Notes: generated by a model from the sequence alone, not told the origin. DNA of 64,000 nt from an uncultured SAR116 cluster alpha proteobacterium (GCA_902619485.1 CACNEF010000002.1:1-64000), one strand, 5' to 3'. Shown: positions 44,812 to 54,559, counted from the first letter of the stretch. Program-made: numbers and translations.

Positions 44812-46127
44812 TTATTAGTTTGAACAAAATTCAGAAGTTCATCGTAAGATAATCTGGATATATCTCCACTTTTCCTACACTTTAAATCATATAATTGATC
44901 TTTTATTCCCTTCGGTCCAATTATAATTTGATATGGCAAACCAATTAAATCTGCTCTAGCGAGTTTGGCGCCAGCTCTTTCATCAGTATCATCATACAAT
45001 ACTTTTAACGTACTTTTATTCATAGCATTATATAATTGTGAACAAATTTTATCACAATCAATATCACCACATTTTAAATTAATTATGTTATAATCCCAAG
45101 GAGTTACTTCTTTGGGCCAAATTATACCTTTTTGATCATGATTTGCTTCAATAACAGCACCCACTAACCTAGATAGGCCTACACCATATGAGCCCATAAA
45201 AACTGGAATATTCTCTCCAACCCTATCTGATATGGTGGCTCTCATTGGCAAGGAATATTTTTGTCCAAAATGAAAAATATGACCTACCTCAATACCTCTA
45301 GTTTTAATTAGATTACTATATTTATAATCAAAATTACTCGCATCATGCTTTTCATCTGTAGCAGCGTATAGAGAGGTAAATTTATTTACTTCTTCTTGAA
45401 GATCTTCATTATAATTGATGTTCAAAAATGAACCTTCAATATTTAATAATTGTTTATCTATGTAAACTTCACTTTCACCTGTATCAGCTAAAATAATAAA
45501 TTCATGACTTAAATCTCCTCCAATTGGACCAGTGTCTGCTTTCATTGGTATTGCTTTTAAACCCATTTTTTTAAATAACTGCATATAAGCCATAAACATT
45601 ATATTATATGATTTAATGGAATTATTGTAGTCAACATCAAAAGAATATGCATCTTTCATCAAAAATTCTCTTCCTCTCATAACACCAAATCTTGGTCTTA
45701 GCTCATCTCTAAATTTCCATTGAATGTGAAAAAGATTTAATGGTAATTCTTTATAACTATTTATATGAGTTCTAAATATTTCAGTTACTAGCTCTTCATT
45801 AGTTGGCCCATACAATAAATTTCTATTATTTCTATCTTTAATACGAAGCATTTCTTTACCATAATCATCGTATCTTCCAGATTCTTTCCAGATCTCAGCA
45901 GATTGAAGTGTAGGCATTAAAATCTCATTTGCACCCGATTTTATCATTTCTTGTCTACAAATTTCTGTGATTTTTTCTAAAACAATTTTACCAAGGGGTA
46001 ACCAGGAATAAATTCCAGAAGCTGATTGTTGTATCATGCCAGCTCTAAGCATATAAATATGTGATATAATTTCAGCTTCTTTTGGATTTTCCTTTAAAAC
46101 AGGAAGAAAAAATCTTGTTAATAACAT
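44808..46127 (-). CDS. proS: prolyl-tRNA synthetase (short alphaproteobacterial type)
   Basis: This class II synthetase charges tRNA-Pro. The 439-residue protein shows motif 1 around [29 protein letters not shown], motif 2 [25 protein letters not shown], motif 3 [16 protein letters not shown], and a C-terminal anticodon-binding domain ([12 protein letters not shown]). The roughly 180-residue editing (INS) domain between motifs 2 and 3 of E. coli ProS is missing, as in several alphaproteobacteria that may use a separate YbaK/ProXp-type editor. The divergent neighbour is hemB, 110 bases away. Confidence 0.96.
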   Translation of the reverse strand: MLLTRFFLPVLKENPKEAEIISHIYMLRAGMIQQSASGIYSWLPLGKIVLEKITEICRQEMIKSGANEILMPTLQSAEIWKESGRYDDYGKEMLRIKDRNNRNLLYGPTNEELVTEIFRTHINSYKELPLNLFHIQWKFRDELRPRFGVMRGREFLMKDAYSFDVDYNNSIKSYNIMFMAYMQLFKKMGLKAIPMKADTGPIGGDLSHEFIILADTGESEVYIDKQLLNIEGSFLNINYNEDLQEEVNKFTSLYAATDEKHDASNFDYKYSNLIKTRGIEVGHIFHFGQKYSLPMRATISDRVGENIPVFMGSYGVGLSRLVGAVIEANHDQKGIIWPKEVTPWDYNIINLKCGDIDCDKICSQLYNAMNKSTLKVLYDDTDERAGAKLARADLIGLPYQIIIGPKGIKDQLYDLKCRKSGDISRLSYDELLNFVQTNK

Positions 46128-46237
46128 TATATTTGTTTCCTAATATGCTTATATTTTAAATTAAATTAAAACTAATTTGATTGATAGTTTATACCAGTAT
46201 AAATTACAACTTATGTAATTATTAACAGGACATCAAC

Positions 46238-47266
46238 ATGAAACAACGGTCAAACAAACAATTTTCTATAAATAGTTTTCCGAGGGTAAGAATGAGAAGA
46301 AATCGTTTATCAGAATTTTCTAGAAAACTTATGTCTGAAAATAATTTGTCATTTAACGATTTAATTTATCCAATTTTTATTACTTATGGATCAAAAGTTA
46401 AAGAAGAAATAAGTTCAATGCCTGGAATTTATCGATATTCTCTAGATTTACTTCATAAAGAAATTGAATATATTTCTTCTTTAAATATTCCTGCAATTGC
46501 ATTGTTTCCAAAAATTGAAAATGAATTAAAAACACCTGATGGTAAAGAGGCTCTAAATAAAAATAATTTAATATGCAAAGCTATTCAGATTTCTAAAAAA
46601 GTTAACCCTGATCTAGGTGTTATAACTGATGTTGCATTAGATCCTTATACAGATCATGGCCATGATGGTATAATAAAAGAAGATCAAATTGATAATGACT
46701 TAACGCTAGATATTCTATGCAAACAGGCTGTTGCGCAGGCAGAAGCTGGATGTGATATTATAGCGCCTAGTGATATGATGGATGGAAGAGTTGGAGCAAT
46801 TAGAGATACTTTAGATGAACATGGACTTATTAACGTTCAAATAATGTCATATGCTGCTAAATATGCATCATCATTTTATGGTCCTTTTAGAGATGCCGTG
46901 GGTTCAGCGATCAATTTATCAAATAAATCAAAAAAAAGTTATCAAATGGACCCAGCAAATTCAGCAGAAGCATTAAGAGAAATTAGACTTGACATTAATG
47001 AAGGTGCAGACATGATAATAATTAAACCAGGAATGCCTTATTTAGATATTATTAGTAAAGCAAAAAATGAGTTAAGTTTTCCTGTTATTGCCTATCAAGT
47101 ATCTGGAGAGTATTCAATGATAAAAGGTGCAATTCAAAATGGCTGGTTTGACGAAGAAAAGATTATATTTGAAACCATGATGTGTTTTAAAAGAGCTGGC
47201 TGTGATGGAATAATAACTTATTTTGCTCCATTTGTTGCAAAAACATTAATTAATAAAACTTTTTAA
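46238..47266 (+). CDS. hemB: delta-aminolevulinic acid dehydratase (porphobilinogen synthase)
   Basis: HemB condenses two 5-aminolevulinate molecules in haem synthesis. The 342-residue protein has RMRRNRLSEFSRKL, LFPKIEN, ITDVALDPYTDHGHDGI, APSDMMDGRVGAIR, YGPFRDAVGSA, MIIIKPGMPYLDII with the Schiff-base Lys (about residue 262) and AYQVSGEYSMIKGA. The metal site has DVALDPYTDHGHDG instead of the Cys-rich zinc motif, so this is the Mg-dependent type common in alphaproteobacteria. A possible ribosome binding site is ACAGGAC 7 bases before ATG. Confidence 0.96.
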   Translation: MKQRSNKQFSINSFPRVRMRRNRLSEFSRKLMSENNLSFNDLIYPIFITYGSKVKEEISSMPGIYRYSLDLLHKEIEYISSLNIPAIALFPKIENELKTPDGKEALNKNNLICKAIQISKKVNPDLGVITDVALDPYTDHGHDGIIKEDQIDNDLTLDILCKQAVAQAEAGCDIIAPSDMMDGRVGAIRDTLDEHGLINVQIMSYAAKYASSFYGPFRDAVGSAINLSNKSKKSYQMDPANSAEALREIRLDINEGADMIIIKPGMPYLDIISKAKNELSFPVIAYQVSGEYSMIKGAIQNGWFDEEKIIFETMMCFKRAGCDGIITYFAPFVAKTLINKTF

Positions 47267-47295
47267 AAATTAGCAAACAAGTCGTATTTAAAATT

Positions 47296-48015
47296 ATGAT
47301 TGATATAAAACCTAAAAACGTTCTAGAGCAACCTATTTACATGCTTACAAAAGCAACTTCATGTCCATATTTAACTGGAAAAGTTGAAAAAAGAATAGCT
47401 ACAGATATTTCTTTCAATAAAAATATATATGAAGAGCTTTCTATAAATGGTTTTAGAAGAGTTGAAAATTGGATGTACAGACCTGTATGTGATAATTGTA
47501 GCGCCTGTAAATCTTATAGAGTAGACATACAAAATTTTAAAATAACAAAAAGCTTAAAAAGAATTTCTAAAAATTTTGAAAATTTTAGTTTTAATTTAGT
47601 AAAGAACATCTCTACTCAAGAACATTTTGAACTTTTTAAAAAGTATCAATTAGAAAGACATGCTGGTGGATCTATGTCAGAAATGGATGAAGATGAATTT
47701 ACGTCAATGATAGAAACATCACCAATAAAAACTTCACTTTTAGAGTTTAGAGATAAATACAAAAATTTATCAGGGGTTATTCTTTTAGATATTGACAAAA
47801 AAAACTTATCAGCTGTTTATAGTTTTTTTGACCCAAAATTTAATAAATTTGGTCTAGGAAATTATATGATTATGCAATGCTTGTTGTATGGTAAAAGTAA
47901 AAAATATGAGTATTTGTACCTTGGTTATTATATTGAAGAACTATCCAGCATGTCATACAAGTCCAGGTTTAAGCCAGGACAGATACTAAAAAATAATGAT
48001 TGGGAAGATTTTTAA
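47296..48015 (+). CDS. bpt: aspartate/glutamate leucyl-tRNA-protein transferase (Bpt/Ate)
   Basis: This N-end rule enzyme adds Leu (or Arg) to N-terminal acidic residues and marks proteins for ClpAP degradation. The 239-residue protein has CPYLTGKVEKRIATDI near the N-terminus, GFRRVENWMYRPVCDNCSACKSYRVDI with the conserved Cys pair, the KKYQLERHAGGSM motif, and YYLGYYIEE-type LYLGYYIEELSSMSYKSRFKP at the C-terminus. It lies 29 bases after hemB on the same strand and ends 2 bases before the convergent ggt gene. Confidence 0.93.
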   Translation: MIDIKPKNVLEQPIYMLTKATSCPYLTGKVEKRIATDISFNKNIYEELSINGFRRVENWMYRPVCDNCSACKSYRVDIQNFKITKSLKRISKNFENFSFNLVKNISTQEHFELFKKYQLERHAGGSMSEMDEDEFTSMIETSPIKTSLLEFRDKYKNLSGVILLDIDKKNLSAVYSFFDPKFNKFGLGNYMIMQCLLYGKSKKYEYLYLGYYIEELSSMSYKSRFKPGQILKNNDWEDF

Positions 48016-48017
48016 AT

Positions 48018-49610
48018 TTATCCCCCAATAGCTGATCCATCGCTTCTTAAATCATAACCTCCTTCTTTCAGACCATTAGGATAACATACTAAAGCACCTG
48101 CATGACCCATTATTTCTTCAAATGCACCTACTTTTTCAACGATATGATCCAGCGATTTTAAATCATCAAAAGTATCAAAAGAAAAACGGTCCTCAATTTT
48201 TAATGATGTCGTTTCCTCACCCCATGTTTTACCAAGTAGCCATCTTGGTTCATTAATAGAGTTTTGTAGATTTAAATTTTGTGCATTATACCTATAAAAA
48301 ATTGCAGCCTGTGTCTGTGGCTGTCCTTCTCCACCCATAGCTCCATATGACATTACCCTTCCGTCATCGAAATGAGCTAAAGCAGGTTGAATTGTATGAA
48401 ATGGTTTTCTACCAGGTAACAAATGATTATGATTTTTTAAGTCAAGAGAAAAACTAACACCTCTATTTTGCATTGTTATACCAGTATTAGGTAAAACTAA
48501 ACCTGAACCAAACTCCCAATAAATACTTTGTATAAAACTTATAGTATTTCCATATGTATCTGTGGCACCTAACCAAACTGTATCACCACCTGAGGAAGAT
48601 GCAGGCCAAGGTGTAGCTTTTTCAAAATTAATTTCCTTAGCTAAGTTTTTAATAAAATCTTTTGTTAAAAATTCACTAACATGAAAGCTCATATATCTCG
48701 GATCAGTAATATATTTATCTCTTATCTTAAAAACTGCTTTTGTTATCTCAACAATATTATGGATCAATTCAACATCATTTTTGCAAGTAATTGATAATTC
48801 ATCTAGCAATCCCAAAATCAATATAGATGCTAATCCTTGAGTGGGTGGTGGTAAGTTAAATAATTTAGCATTTTTAATTTTTAATTCTAAGGGATCTACA
48901 AAGGTTGCTTTATAATTTTTAAAATCGTCTGAATTTAATGGAGATCCTAAATTATTTAAATCAGAAATGATTTTACCAAAGACTTCACCTGAATAAAAGT
49001 CCTCTAACCCATTTTTTATAAGACAGGAAAAAGTATTCGACAAATTTGGAATAATTAATCTATCTCCAACGTTTGGAATTTTGTCATTTTTTAAATAAAC
49101 ATCTTTGAAACCTACAATATCAACAAGCTGATTTAATTTTGATTTTAAATTATTTCTTAGGGAATTAGTTACAGCAATTCCTTCTTTAGCAGCTTGTTCT
49201 GCATCAAACAAAAGTCTACTTATTGGAATTTTACCTCCTAAATTTTTAACACTAAAATCGTATGCCAATTTCCAACCTGCAACAGCGCCTGGAACAGTTA
49301 AAGCAGACAACGGTCCTCGTGATGGAATAGAGTTAAAACCTAGTTTTTTGTAAAAATCTATATTTATATTATTAGATGCTGGGCCACAGGAATCAATTGC
49401 ATGAACATTTTTGTTTTTGTCAGAAATTAACCAGAAATTATCTCCACCCATAGAATTCATATGAGGATATACAACTGATATCATTGCAGCAGAAGCAATC
49501 ATAGCTTCAATAGCATTACCACCTTCTTTTAATATGTCAGATCCAGTTTTTGCAGCCATGTGATGAGGAGCAATCATCATATAATTATAAGAGAGTTTTG
49601 AAGAAAGCAT
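48018..49610 (-). CDS. gamma-glutamyltransferase family protein
   Basis: This Ntn-hydrolase of the gamma-glutamyltranspeptidase family cleaves glutathione or other gamma-glutamyl or related amide bonds. The 530-residue protein begins AAKTGSDILKEGGNAIEAMIASAAM, and contains MNSMGGDNFWLI (large subunit GG motif) and GGDTVWLGATDTYGN with the likely nucleophile Thr (about residue 343) at the autocleavage site, then MSYGAMGGEGQPQTQ. No signal peptide is visible, unlike the periplasmic E. coli enzyme, so it is probably cytoplasmic and may be a GGT-like amidase (for example of the AmhX/acylase kind). It precedes no partner but follows the TRAP operon by 11 bases, hinting at shared transcription. Confidence 0.85.
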   Translation of the reverse strand: MLSSKLSYNYMMIAPHHMAAKTGSDILKEGGNAIEAMIASAAMISVVYPHMNSMGGDNFWLISDKNKNVHAIDSCGPASNNINIDFYKKLGFNSIPSRGPLSALTVPGAVAGWKLAYDFSVKNLGGKIPISRLLFDAEQAAKEGIAVTNSLRNNLKSKLNQLVDIVGFKDVYLKNDKIPNVGDRLIIPNLSNTFSCLIKNGLEDFYSGEVFGKIISDLNNLGSPLNSDDFKNYKATFVDPLELKIKNAKLFNLPPPTQGLASILILGLLDELSITCKNDVELIHNIVEITKAVFKIRDKYITDPRYMSFHVSEFLTKDFIKNLAKEINFEKATPWPASSSGGDTVWLGATDTYGNTISFIQSIYWEFGSGLVLPNTGITMQNRGVSFSLDLKNHNHLLPGRKPFHTIQPALAHFDDGRVMSYGAMGGEGQPQTQAAIFYRYNAQNLNLQNSINEPRWLLGKTWGEETTSLKIEDRFSFDTFDDLKSLDHIVEKVGAFEEIMGHAGALVCYPNGLKEGGYDLRSDGSAIGG

Positions 49611-49621
49611 AACAATGCCTA

Positions 49622-52276
49622 TTAAAAATACAAAGATAAATCGCGATGATCAGATTTACAGCCTGCTAAGAATAAAGCAATATCCCTAGGAATTTTTTGC
49701 TGTTGTCTTAACCCTATTGTAAACTTTGTACTATTAAGAAATACTGTTAAGGCGTCGATTACTTTATTATTAATTTTTTTAAGATCAATATATTTTTTTT
49801 CATACTCCTCAAAAGAAATATTAAAATCTTTAACAACTTTTTTATAATTTACTTTTTTCTTTTTTAAATTTCTAGACACTCTTAAAAGTTTAGATGTGAT
49901 TTTTGAATTATCAGGTAAACGTGAGAGCTTTTTTGAAAAAACCTTGATTTCAATTGATAAGGATTTGGGCTCACTAGTCTCTAATATTTTACTAAATTTT
50001 TTAAATTCATCTCTAAATTTATAAAATTCATTTTTTGATAATAAAATGTTAAGCAATGTTGACATCTCATCATAAGAATTATCCATTGCTCTTCTATATT
50101 TGTTTCTATTTAAATTTTCTTCCTTTATTAATTTCTGAAAATTTTTATAAGTATCAGACCAATTTTTTGGAAAACCTCGCTTTTCATTTTGAATATCGAT
50201 TTTTAATTTTTCAATTTCTGATTTTAAAAATGTAATTCTTTTTTTATCATTATTTTCAATTCTTGAAACAGTTGTTTCATTATTTTTAATTAAAGCTTCA
50301 AATTCTCTAATATTTTTTTCTTTATTTCTAACAATCCTTAATAATGGCAAATAATTTATAGATTGATCTTGTATTTTTGCTTCAATTTCAAATGCTTTAG
50401 TTAAATTTAATAAACCACTTTCAATTTTGTTAATAGAATTAGTAACTGTAGTATAATATTTCTTGGGCATTGAAGACAAATCAGCTTTAGATAACTCTTT
50501 AATTGAAACTTTAGTTAAACTATTTGAATTTAAGACATTTTCTTTCATATATTTTTCTGTACACAATTGTAATTTTGGATTCTTAGGTGGAGGAGATGTT
50601 TCTGAAAGAAAATTTAATCTATTTGGTAAATAATTTACTAAAAACGGGTATGAGCCCACAACTGCTAAGGCTATCAATTGTAGAGTTATAAATGGCACTA
50701 CACCCTTATACATTTGGATAGTCTTAACTGCCTTTGAAGCAACACCTCTTAAATAAAATAAAGCAAAACCAAAAGGAGGAGTTAAAAAAGAGGTCTGAAT
50801 ATTTAAACCAATCATAACCCCTAACCAAACAGCCGTTATATTTGCTGAAGGATCAGCAAGTAAAATAGGAGCAACAATTGGTACTACAACAACTGCAATT
50901 TCTATAAAATCTAGGAAAAAACCCAATATAAAAATTACTAACATAACAATAACAAATTTTGACCAAAAACCACCAGGCAGAGAATTTAAATATTCTTTCA
51001 CAAGTTCTTCTCCTCCAAATGCTCTAAAAGCAGCAGTAAGCATAGCAGCACCTAAAAGTATGATGAAAACCAATGAAGTTGTTTTAGCTGTTTCCATCAT
51101 TACACCTTGCATTGTGTTATTTAGCTTAAATAGCCTCCAACTACTCCATGCTAGTGCAAACAATAAGATAAACGATCCTAGAACACCTATAAAAATACCT
51201 ATTTTATCCTCAAACGTATTAATAAGTTTGACATTCATTGTATAATTACTAACTGCATATGCCAAAAGTAATATTGCGATTAAAACTAAGATAGCTGGAT
51301 ACAATGAGGATTTTTTTCCTTCTGTTTGCCTGTAACCAGCCATAATAATAGCTCCAGCTGCGCCTATTGCACCAGCCTGATTCACAGTAGCAATTCCAGT
51401 AATAATCGAGCCTAATACTAGTATAATTAACGTAAGTGGAGGTATTAGTATCAACATAACATTTAGCCAGAATTTTTTATCCATTTTCCCCTCATATGGA
51501 ACTGAGGGTGCACTTTTAGGCGAAACAAAAGCTAGTACCAAAATAAAAAGCATATATATGCCTACAAGCAAAATACCAGGTAGAAAAGCTCCTAAAAACA
51601 TTTCTCCTGCACTAGTAGAAACGACATCAAATACTGACGGCATTGATATTTGACCGGTTGCTTCTTTATAGAGAGCTTTTCTCATTGTGCTTGCTTGATC
51701 CGAAGCTGTTGCAAGTTGATCAGCTAAAATAATTAAAACAATTGATGGAGGAATTATTTGTCCTAAAGTTCCAGATGCAGCAATTGTTCCGGTAGCAAGA
51801 GGTGCTGAATATTTATTTCTAAGCATGGCTGGCAAAGATATTAATCCCATTGCTACGACAGTTGCACCAACAATTCCAGTTGTAGCGGCCAGTAATGCGC
51901 CAACAAAAACAACTGAAATTCCTAAACCACCACGAACAGGTCCAAAAAGTTGGGCCATTGTTACTAACAAATCTTCAGCAATTTTAGATCTTTGAAGCAT
52001 TAAACCCATAAAAATAAATAAAGGAATAGCTATTAATGTGTCTCTTTCAACCTCCCAATAAACACCTCTAAGGTTAGTTACTCCTGCAGACAACCATTCA
52101 GATGGCCCACCAGAATAAAAATATGCATCTGCGTTATTTTCAAATAAATATCCAAAAAAAGCAGCAGCACCTATAGAAATTATAGCTGAGCCAGGTAAAG
52201 CAAAAGCAACTGGAAAACCTGATCCAAGAGAAATAGCCATCAAAATTATTAATAATGCTAAAAATAAAAGTTCCAT
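49622..52276 (-). CDS. dctM: TRAP transporter large permease DctM with long C-terminal coiled-coil extension
   Basis: The first roughly 550 residues form a DctM large permease with about 14-16 membrane helices. GSGFPVAFALPG is at the N-terminus, DTLIAIPLFIFMGLMLQRS and GIVGATVVAMGLISLPAML follow, and FLDFIEIAVVVVPIVAPIL and LGVMIGLNIQTSFLTPPFGFALFYLRG complete the core. It imports solute with Na+ together with DctQ and DctP. After residue 550 comes a tail of about 330 residues rich in Lys/Glu/Asn with predicted coiled coils (for example FLKSEIEKLKIDIQNEKRGF) and no membrane helices, which common DctM proteins (about 430 residues) lack. A large insert also lies between the two halves of the permease. 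The gene starts 3 bases after dctQ. Confidence 0.88.
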   Translation of the reverse strand: MELLFLALLIILMAISLGSGFPVAFALPGSAIISIGAAAFFGYLFENNADAYFYSGGPSEWLSAGVTNLRGVYWEVERDTLIAIPLFIFMGLMLQRSKIAEDLLVTMAQLFGPVRGGLGISVVFVGALLAATTGIVGATVVAMGLISLPAMLRNKYSAPLATGTIAASGTLGQIIPPSIVLIILADQLATASDQASTMRKALYKEATGQISMPSVFDVVSTSAGEMFLGAFLPGILLVGIYMLFILVLAFVSPKSAPSVPYEGKMDKKFWLNVMLILIPPLTLIILVLGSIITGIATVNQAGAIGAAGAIIMAGYRQTEGKKSSLYPAILVLIAILLLAYAVSNYTMNVKLINTFEDKIGIFIGVLGSFILLFALAWSSWRLFKLNNTMQGVMMETAKTTSLVFIILLGAAMLTAAFRAFGGEELVKEYLNSLPGGFWSKFVIVMLVIFILGFFLDFIEIAVVVVPIVAPILLADPSANITAVWLGVMIGLNIQTSFLTPPFGFALFYLRGVASKAVKTIQMYKGVVPFITLQLIALAVVGSYPFLVNYLPNRLNFLSETSPPPKNPKLQLCTEKYMKENVLNSNSLTKVSIKELSKADLSSMPKKYYTTVTNSINKIESGLLNLTKAFEIEAKIQDQSINYLPLLRIVRNKEKNIREFEALIKNNETTVSRIENNDKKRITFLKSEIEKLKIDIQNEKRGFPKNWSDTYKNFQKLIKEENLNRNKYRRAMDNSYDEMSTLLNILLSKNEFYKFRDEFKKFSKILETSEPKSLSIEIKVFSKKLSRLPDNSKITSKLLRVSRNLKKKKVNYKKVVKDFNISFEEYEKKYIDLKKINNKVIDALTVFLNSTKFTIGLRQQQKIPRDIALFLAGCKSDHRDLSLYF

Positions 52277-52279
52277 TTA

Positions 52280-53245
52280 TTAATGCCCTAACTGATCTTC
52301 TATAATTCGTTTCCCTTCTTCACCATGATAATCAGCAAGAGATTCAAAAAAATAACTTATAAATTGAATAAGCATTGTTATACCAAAAATACCTAAAAAC
52401 ATAGCAAGGTGATATTTTATAAACATACCGACACTACCCTGTTGTGTTATTTCAAAATTTAGTACTGGACTATTAATTATTGATTGTTTCCCATTAAATC
52501 CTATAAAGATAATTGTTAATGAGGTAGATACACCAAGTGTTATTGATCCAACTGAATTTACAAGACCTTTTGTTCTATCTTTTAGTCCTTGATACAAAAT
52601 ATCTACCCTAACATGACCTTCATCATAAAGCGTATATGCTGAAGCAAATAAAAATAAACCTGCATACCAATAACGCACAAGATCTCCCATAAATGTTTGT
52701 TCATATGAAAAAATAAATCTGGTAATAACTATAACAAGTTCGCTTAAAACTATTAAAAGAGATAACCAGTGGAAACCTAATGTTTTAGTGAATAAGCCAA
52801 GGATAAAACCAAAAATAATTAATGGAATGTGAATATAACTACCAACAAAAACGGGTCTTGTAAATTGAGCAGTGATATCTTTGGTTAAAAAAAGATCAAA
52901 AATTTTTTCAACTCTTAAGAAAGCAATTGAAATATCGACTATTCCTATTAAGAAAATTACCCAAAAACAAGAACGAATAATATAGATATTAAAATTATGT
53001 AAAAATTTGGAGTCATTTCTTAGAGATTGGTTCTTGTATTTAGGTATAAAATAAAAGACAAGACACAAAGAAAATATGTAAACAAATAACTCTATTGATG
53101 TTAATAGTGAAAATCCGTTAGTCAAAGATAAAATTCCAGGAAATTGAAAGCCGACCATTAATATATTATCTATCAAAAAAGCAAATATAATCGCTAATAT
53201 TGACCACCCAAATAATCGGTAATAAGTATAAATATTTTTATCCAT
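52280..53245 (-). CDS. dctQ: TRAP transporter small permease DctQ (enlarged)
   Basis: This is the small membrane subunit, which couples the SBP to the large permease. The 321-residue protein has about eight to nine membrane helices. The recognisable DctQ core lies in the C-terminal part: the helices around RYWYAGLFLFASAYTLYDEGHVRVDILYQGLKDRTKGLVNSVGSI carry the conserved DEGHVRVD motif. The N-terminal half adds extra helices, so it is nearly twice the common size (160-200 residues). It starts with ATG 45 bases after the dctP stop, across a strong hairpin. Confidence 0.85.
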   Translation of the reverse strand: MDKNIYTYYRLFGWSILAIIFAFLIDNILMVGFQFPGILSLTNGFSLLTSIELFVYIFSLCLVFYFIPKYKNQSLRNDSKFLHNFNIYIIRSCFWVIFLIGIVDISIAFLRVEKIFDLFLTKDITAQFTRPVFVGSYIHIPLIIFGFILGLFTKTLGFHWLSLLIVLSELVIVITRFIFSYEQTFMGDLVRYWYAGLFLFASAYTLYDEGHVRVDILYQGLKDRTKGLVNSVGSITLGVSTSLTIIFIGFNGKQSIINSPVLNFEITQQGSVGMFIKYHLAMFLGIFGITMLIQFISYFFESLADYHGEEGKRIIEDQLGH

Positions 53246-53255
53246 TTTTTGAATA

Positions 53256-53278
53256 GAGGTCAGCTATTAGCTGACCTC
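53256..53278 (-). repeat. intercistronic hairpin between dctP and dctQ
   Basis: GAGGTCAGCT-ATT-AGCTGACCTC (53256-53278) is a perfect 10-bp inverted repeat with a 3-base loop, the most stable hairpin I saw in any gap of the window. It begins 11 bases after the dctP stop and ends 10 bases before the dctQ start. No T-run follows on the minus strand, so it is not a classic terminator. It is likely an mRNA stabiliser of the SBP message or a partial attenuator that lowers permease levels. Confidence 0.8.
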
Positions 53279-53289
53279 CACTTATAATT

Positions 53290-54390
53290 TTATGAAAGTC
53301 CTAAGACTCTATTTCTTTGGTTGACGTATGAAATTTCAAACTTTGCCATCATACTTCCACATTCTTTTAGAAATGCTTGATAGGCGTCATCTATTTCTTT
53401 GGCTAATGCAGAATGATTTCTTGTTTCTTCAAAAACTTCTGCTGCTGCTTCTCCAAATGAATCCCATACATCATCATTAAATGATTTTACCTTAGTACCA
53501 TGTTCATTAATAAGTTTTGCAAGGTATTCACCATTTTTAGCACATGTTTCTTCATATTGAGCTGCATGTTCTTCCATGGATGCTGCAGTGATGAGAGCCT
53601 TTTCATTATCTGTTAACTTACCCCAAAAACTTGCATTAAATGCTAAGGCTAGACAAGAACCTGGCTCATGCATACCACCTGTGTAGTAATATTTAGCAGC
53701 TTCATAAAATTTCATGAAATAGTCATTATAAGGACCAACCCACTCTGTAGCATCGATTGAGCCAGATACTAAATTCTCATATATTTGTCCGCCTGGTAAT
53801 GAAACTGGAGAGGCGCCAAGTTTAGACATAACAGTTCCGCCTAACCCCGGAATCCTCATTTTTAAACCTTTTAAATCTTCACTTGAATTTATTTCCTTGT
53901 TAAACCATCCACCAGCTTGTGTGCCAGTTCCACCACATGGAAGAGCTTTAAGGCCAAACTCACCAGACATTTTATCCCAAAGCTCTTGTCCACCACCAAA
54001 CTTAATCCAAGCATTCCATTCAACAGTAGTCATACCAAAAGGTACGGCTGTAAAATAAGCAAAACCAGGATGCTTACCTTTCCAATAATAATCTGCTGCA
54101 ATGTAAGCTTGTGAGTTTCCAGATGCAACTTCGTCAAAAACGTCAAATGCTCCAACTTTTTCACCTGCAGCGAAATAGTTAACTTTTAACTTACCTTTTG
54201 ATAACTCTGTGATTCTAGCTGATAATCTTTGAGCTGATAAACCTAAACCTGGAAAATCTCTTGGCCAAGTTGATACAATATTAATCTCCTTATGGCCTCC
54301 AGCTACAGCAGGTGCAGATAATGCAGATGCTCCAGCAACACCTGCTACCACTCCAACACCAGCTTTTGATATAAAATCTCTACGTTTCAT
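53290..54390 (-). CDS. dctP: TRAP transporter substrate-binding protein DctP (TakP-like)
   Basis: This is the periplasmic binding protein of the TRAP system. The 366-residue precursor begins with a Tat-type signal peptide (MKRRDFISKAGVGVVAGVAG, twin Arg) and an Ala-rich cleavage region (APAVAGG). The mature part has WPRDFPGLGLSAQRLSARI, AAGEKVGAFDVFDEV, PFGMTTVEWNAWI, GGWFNKEINSSEDLKGLKMRIPG and DATEWVGPYND, which resemble TakP-like binding proteins for 2-oxoacids such as pyruvate. The 2-oxoacid assignment is inferred. A strong ribosome binding site GGGAGG lies 8 bases before ATG. It is the first gene of a dctP-dctQ-dctM-ggt unit. Confidence 0.93.
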   Translation of the reverse strand: MKRRDFISKAGVGVVAGVAGASALSAPAVAGGHKEINIVSTWPRDFPGLGLSAQRLSARITELSKGKLKVNYFAAGEKVGAFDVFDEVASGNSQAYIAADYYWKGKHPGFAYFTAVPFGMTTVEWNAWIKFGGGQELWDKMSGEFGLKALPCGGTGTQAGGWFNKEINSSEDLKGLKMRIPGLGGTVMSKLGASPVSLPGGQIYENLVSGSIDATEWVGPYNDYFMKFYEAAKYYYTGGMHEPGSCLALAFNASFWGKLTDNEKALITAASMEEHAAQYEETCAKNGEYLAKLINEHGTKVKSFNDDVWDSFGEAAAEVFEETRNHSALAKEIDDAYQAFLKECGSMMAKFEISYVNQRNRVLGLS

Positions 54391-54559
54391 TAAACGTCCT
54401 CCCTATTAAATATTATTAAATTGAATGTATATTTGATATTACTACACAAAATAAATGTTAATAAAAGATATTTATTACTTAAAAACCAAATATATTAATT
54501 TTAATCAAAATCGCTTAAAGATTGATCAAGATTAATTTTATATATTAGAAAATATTAAA

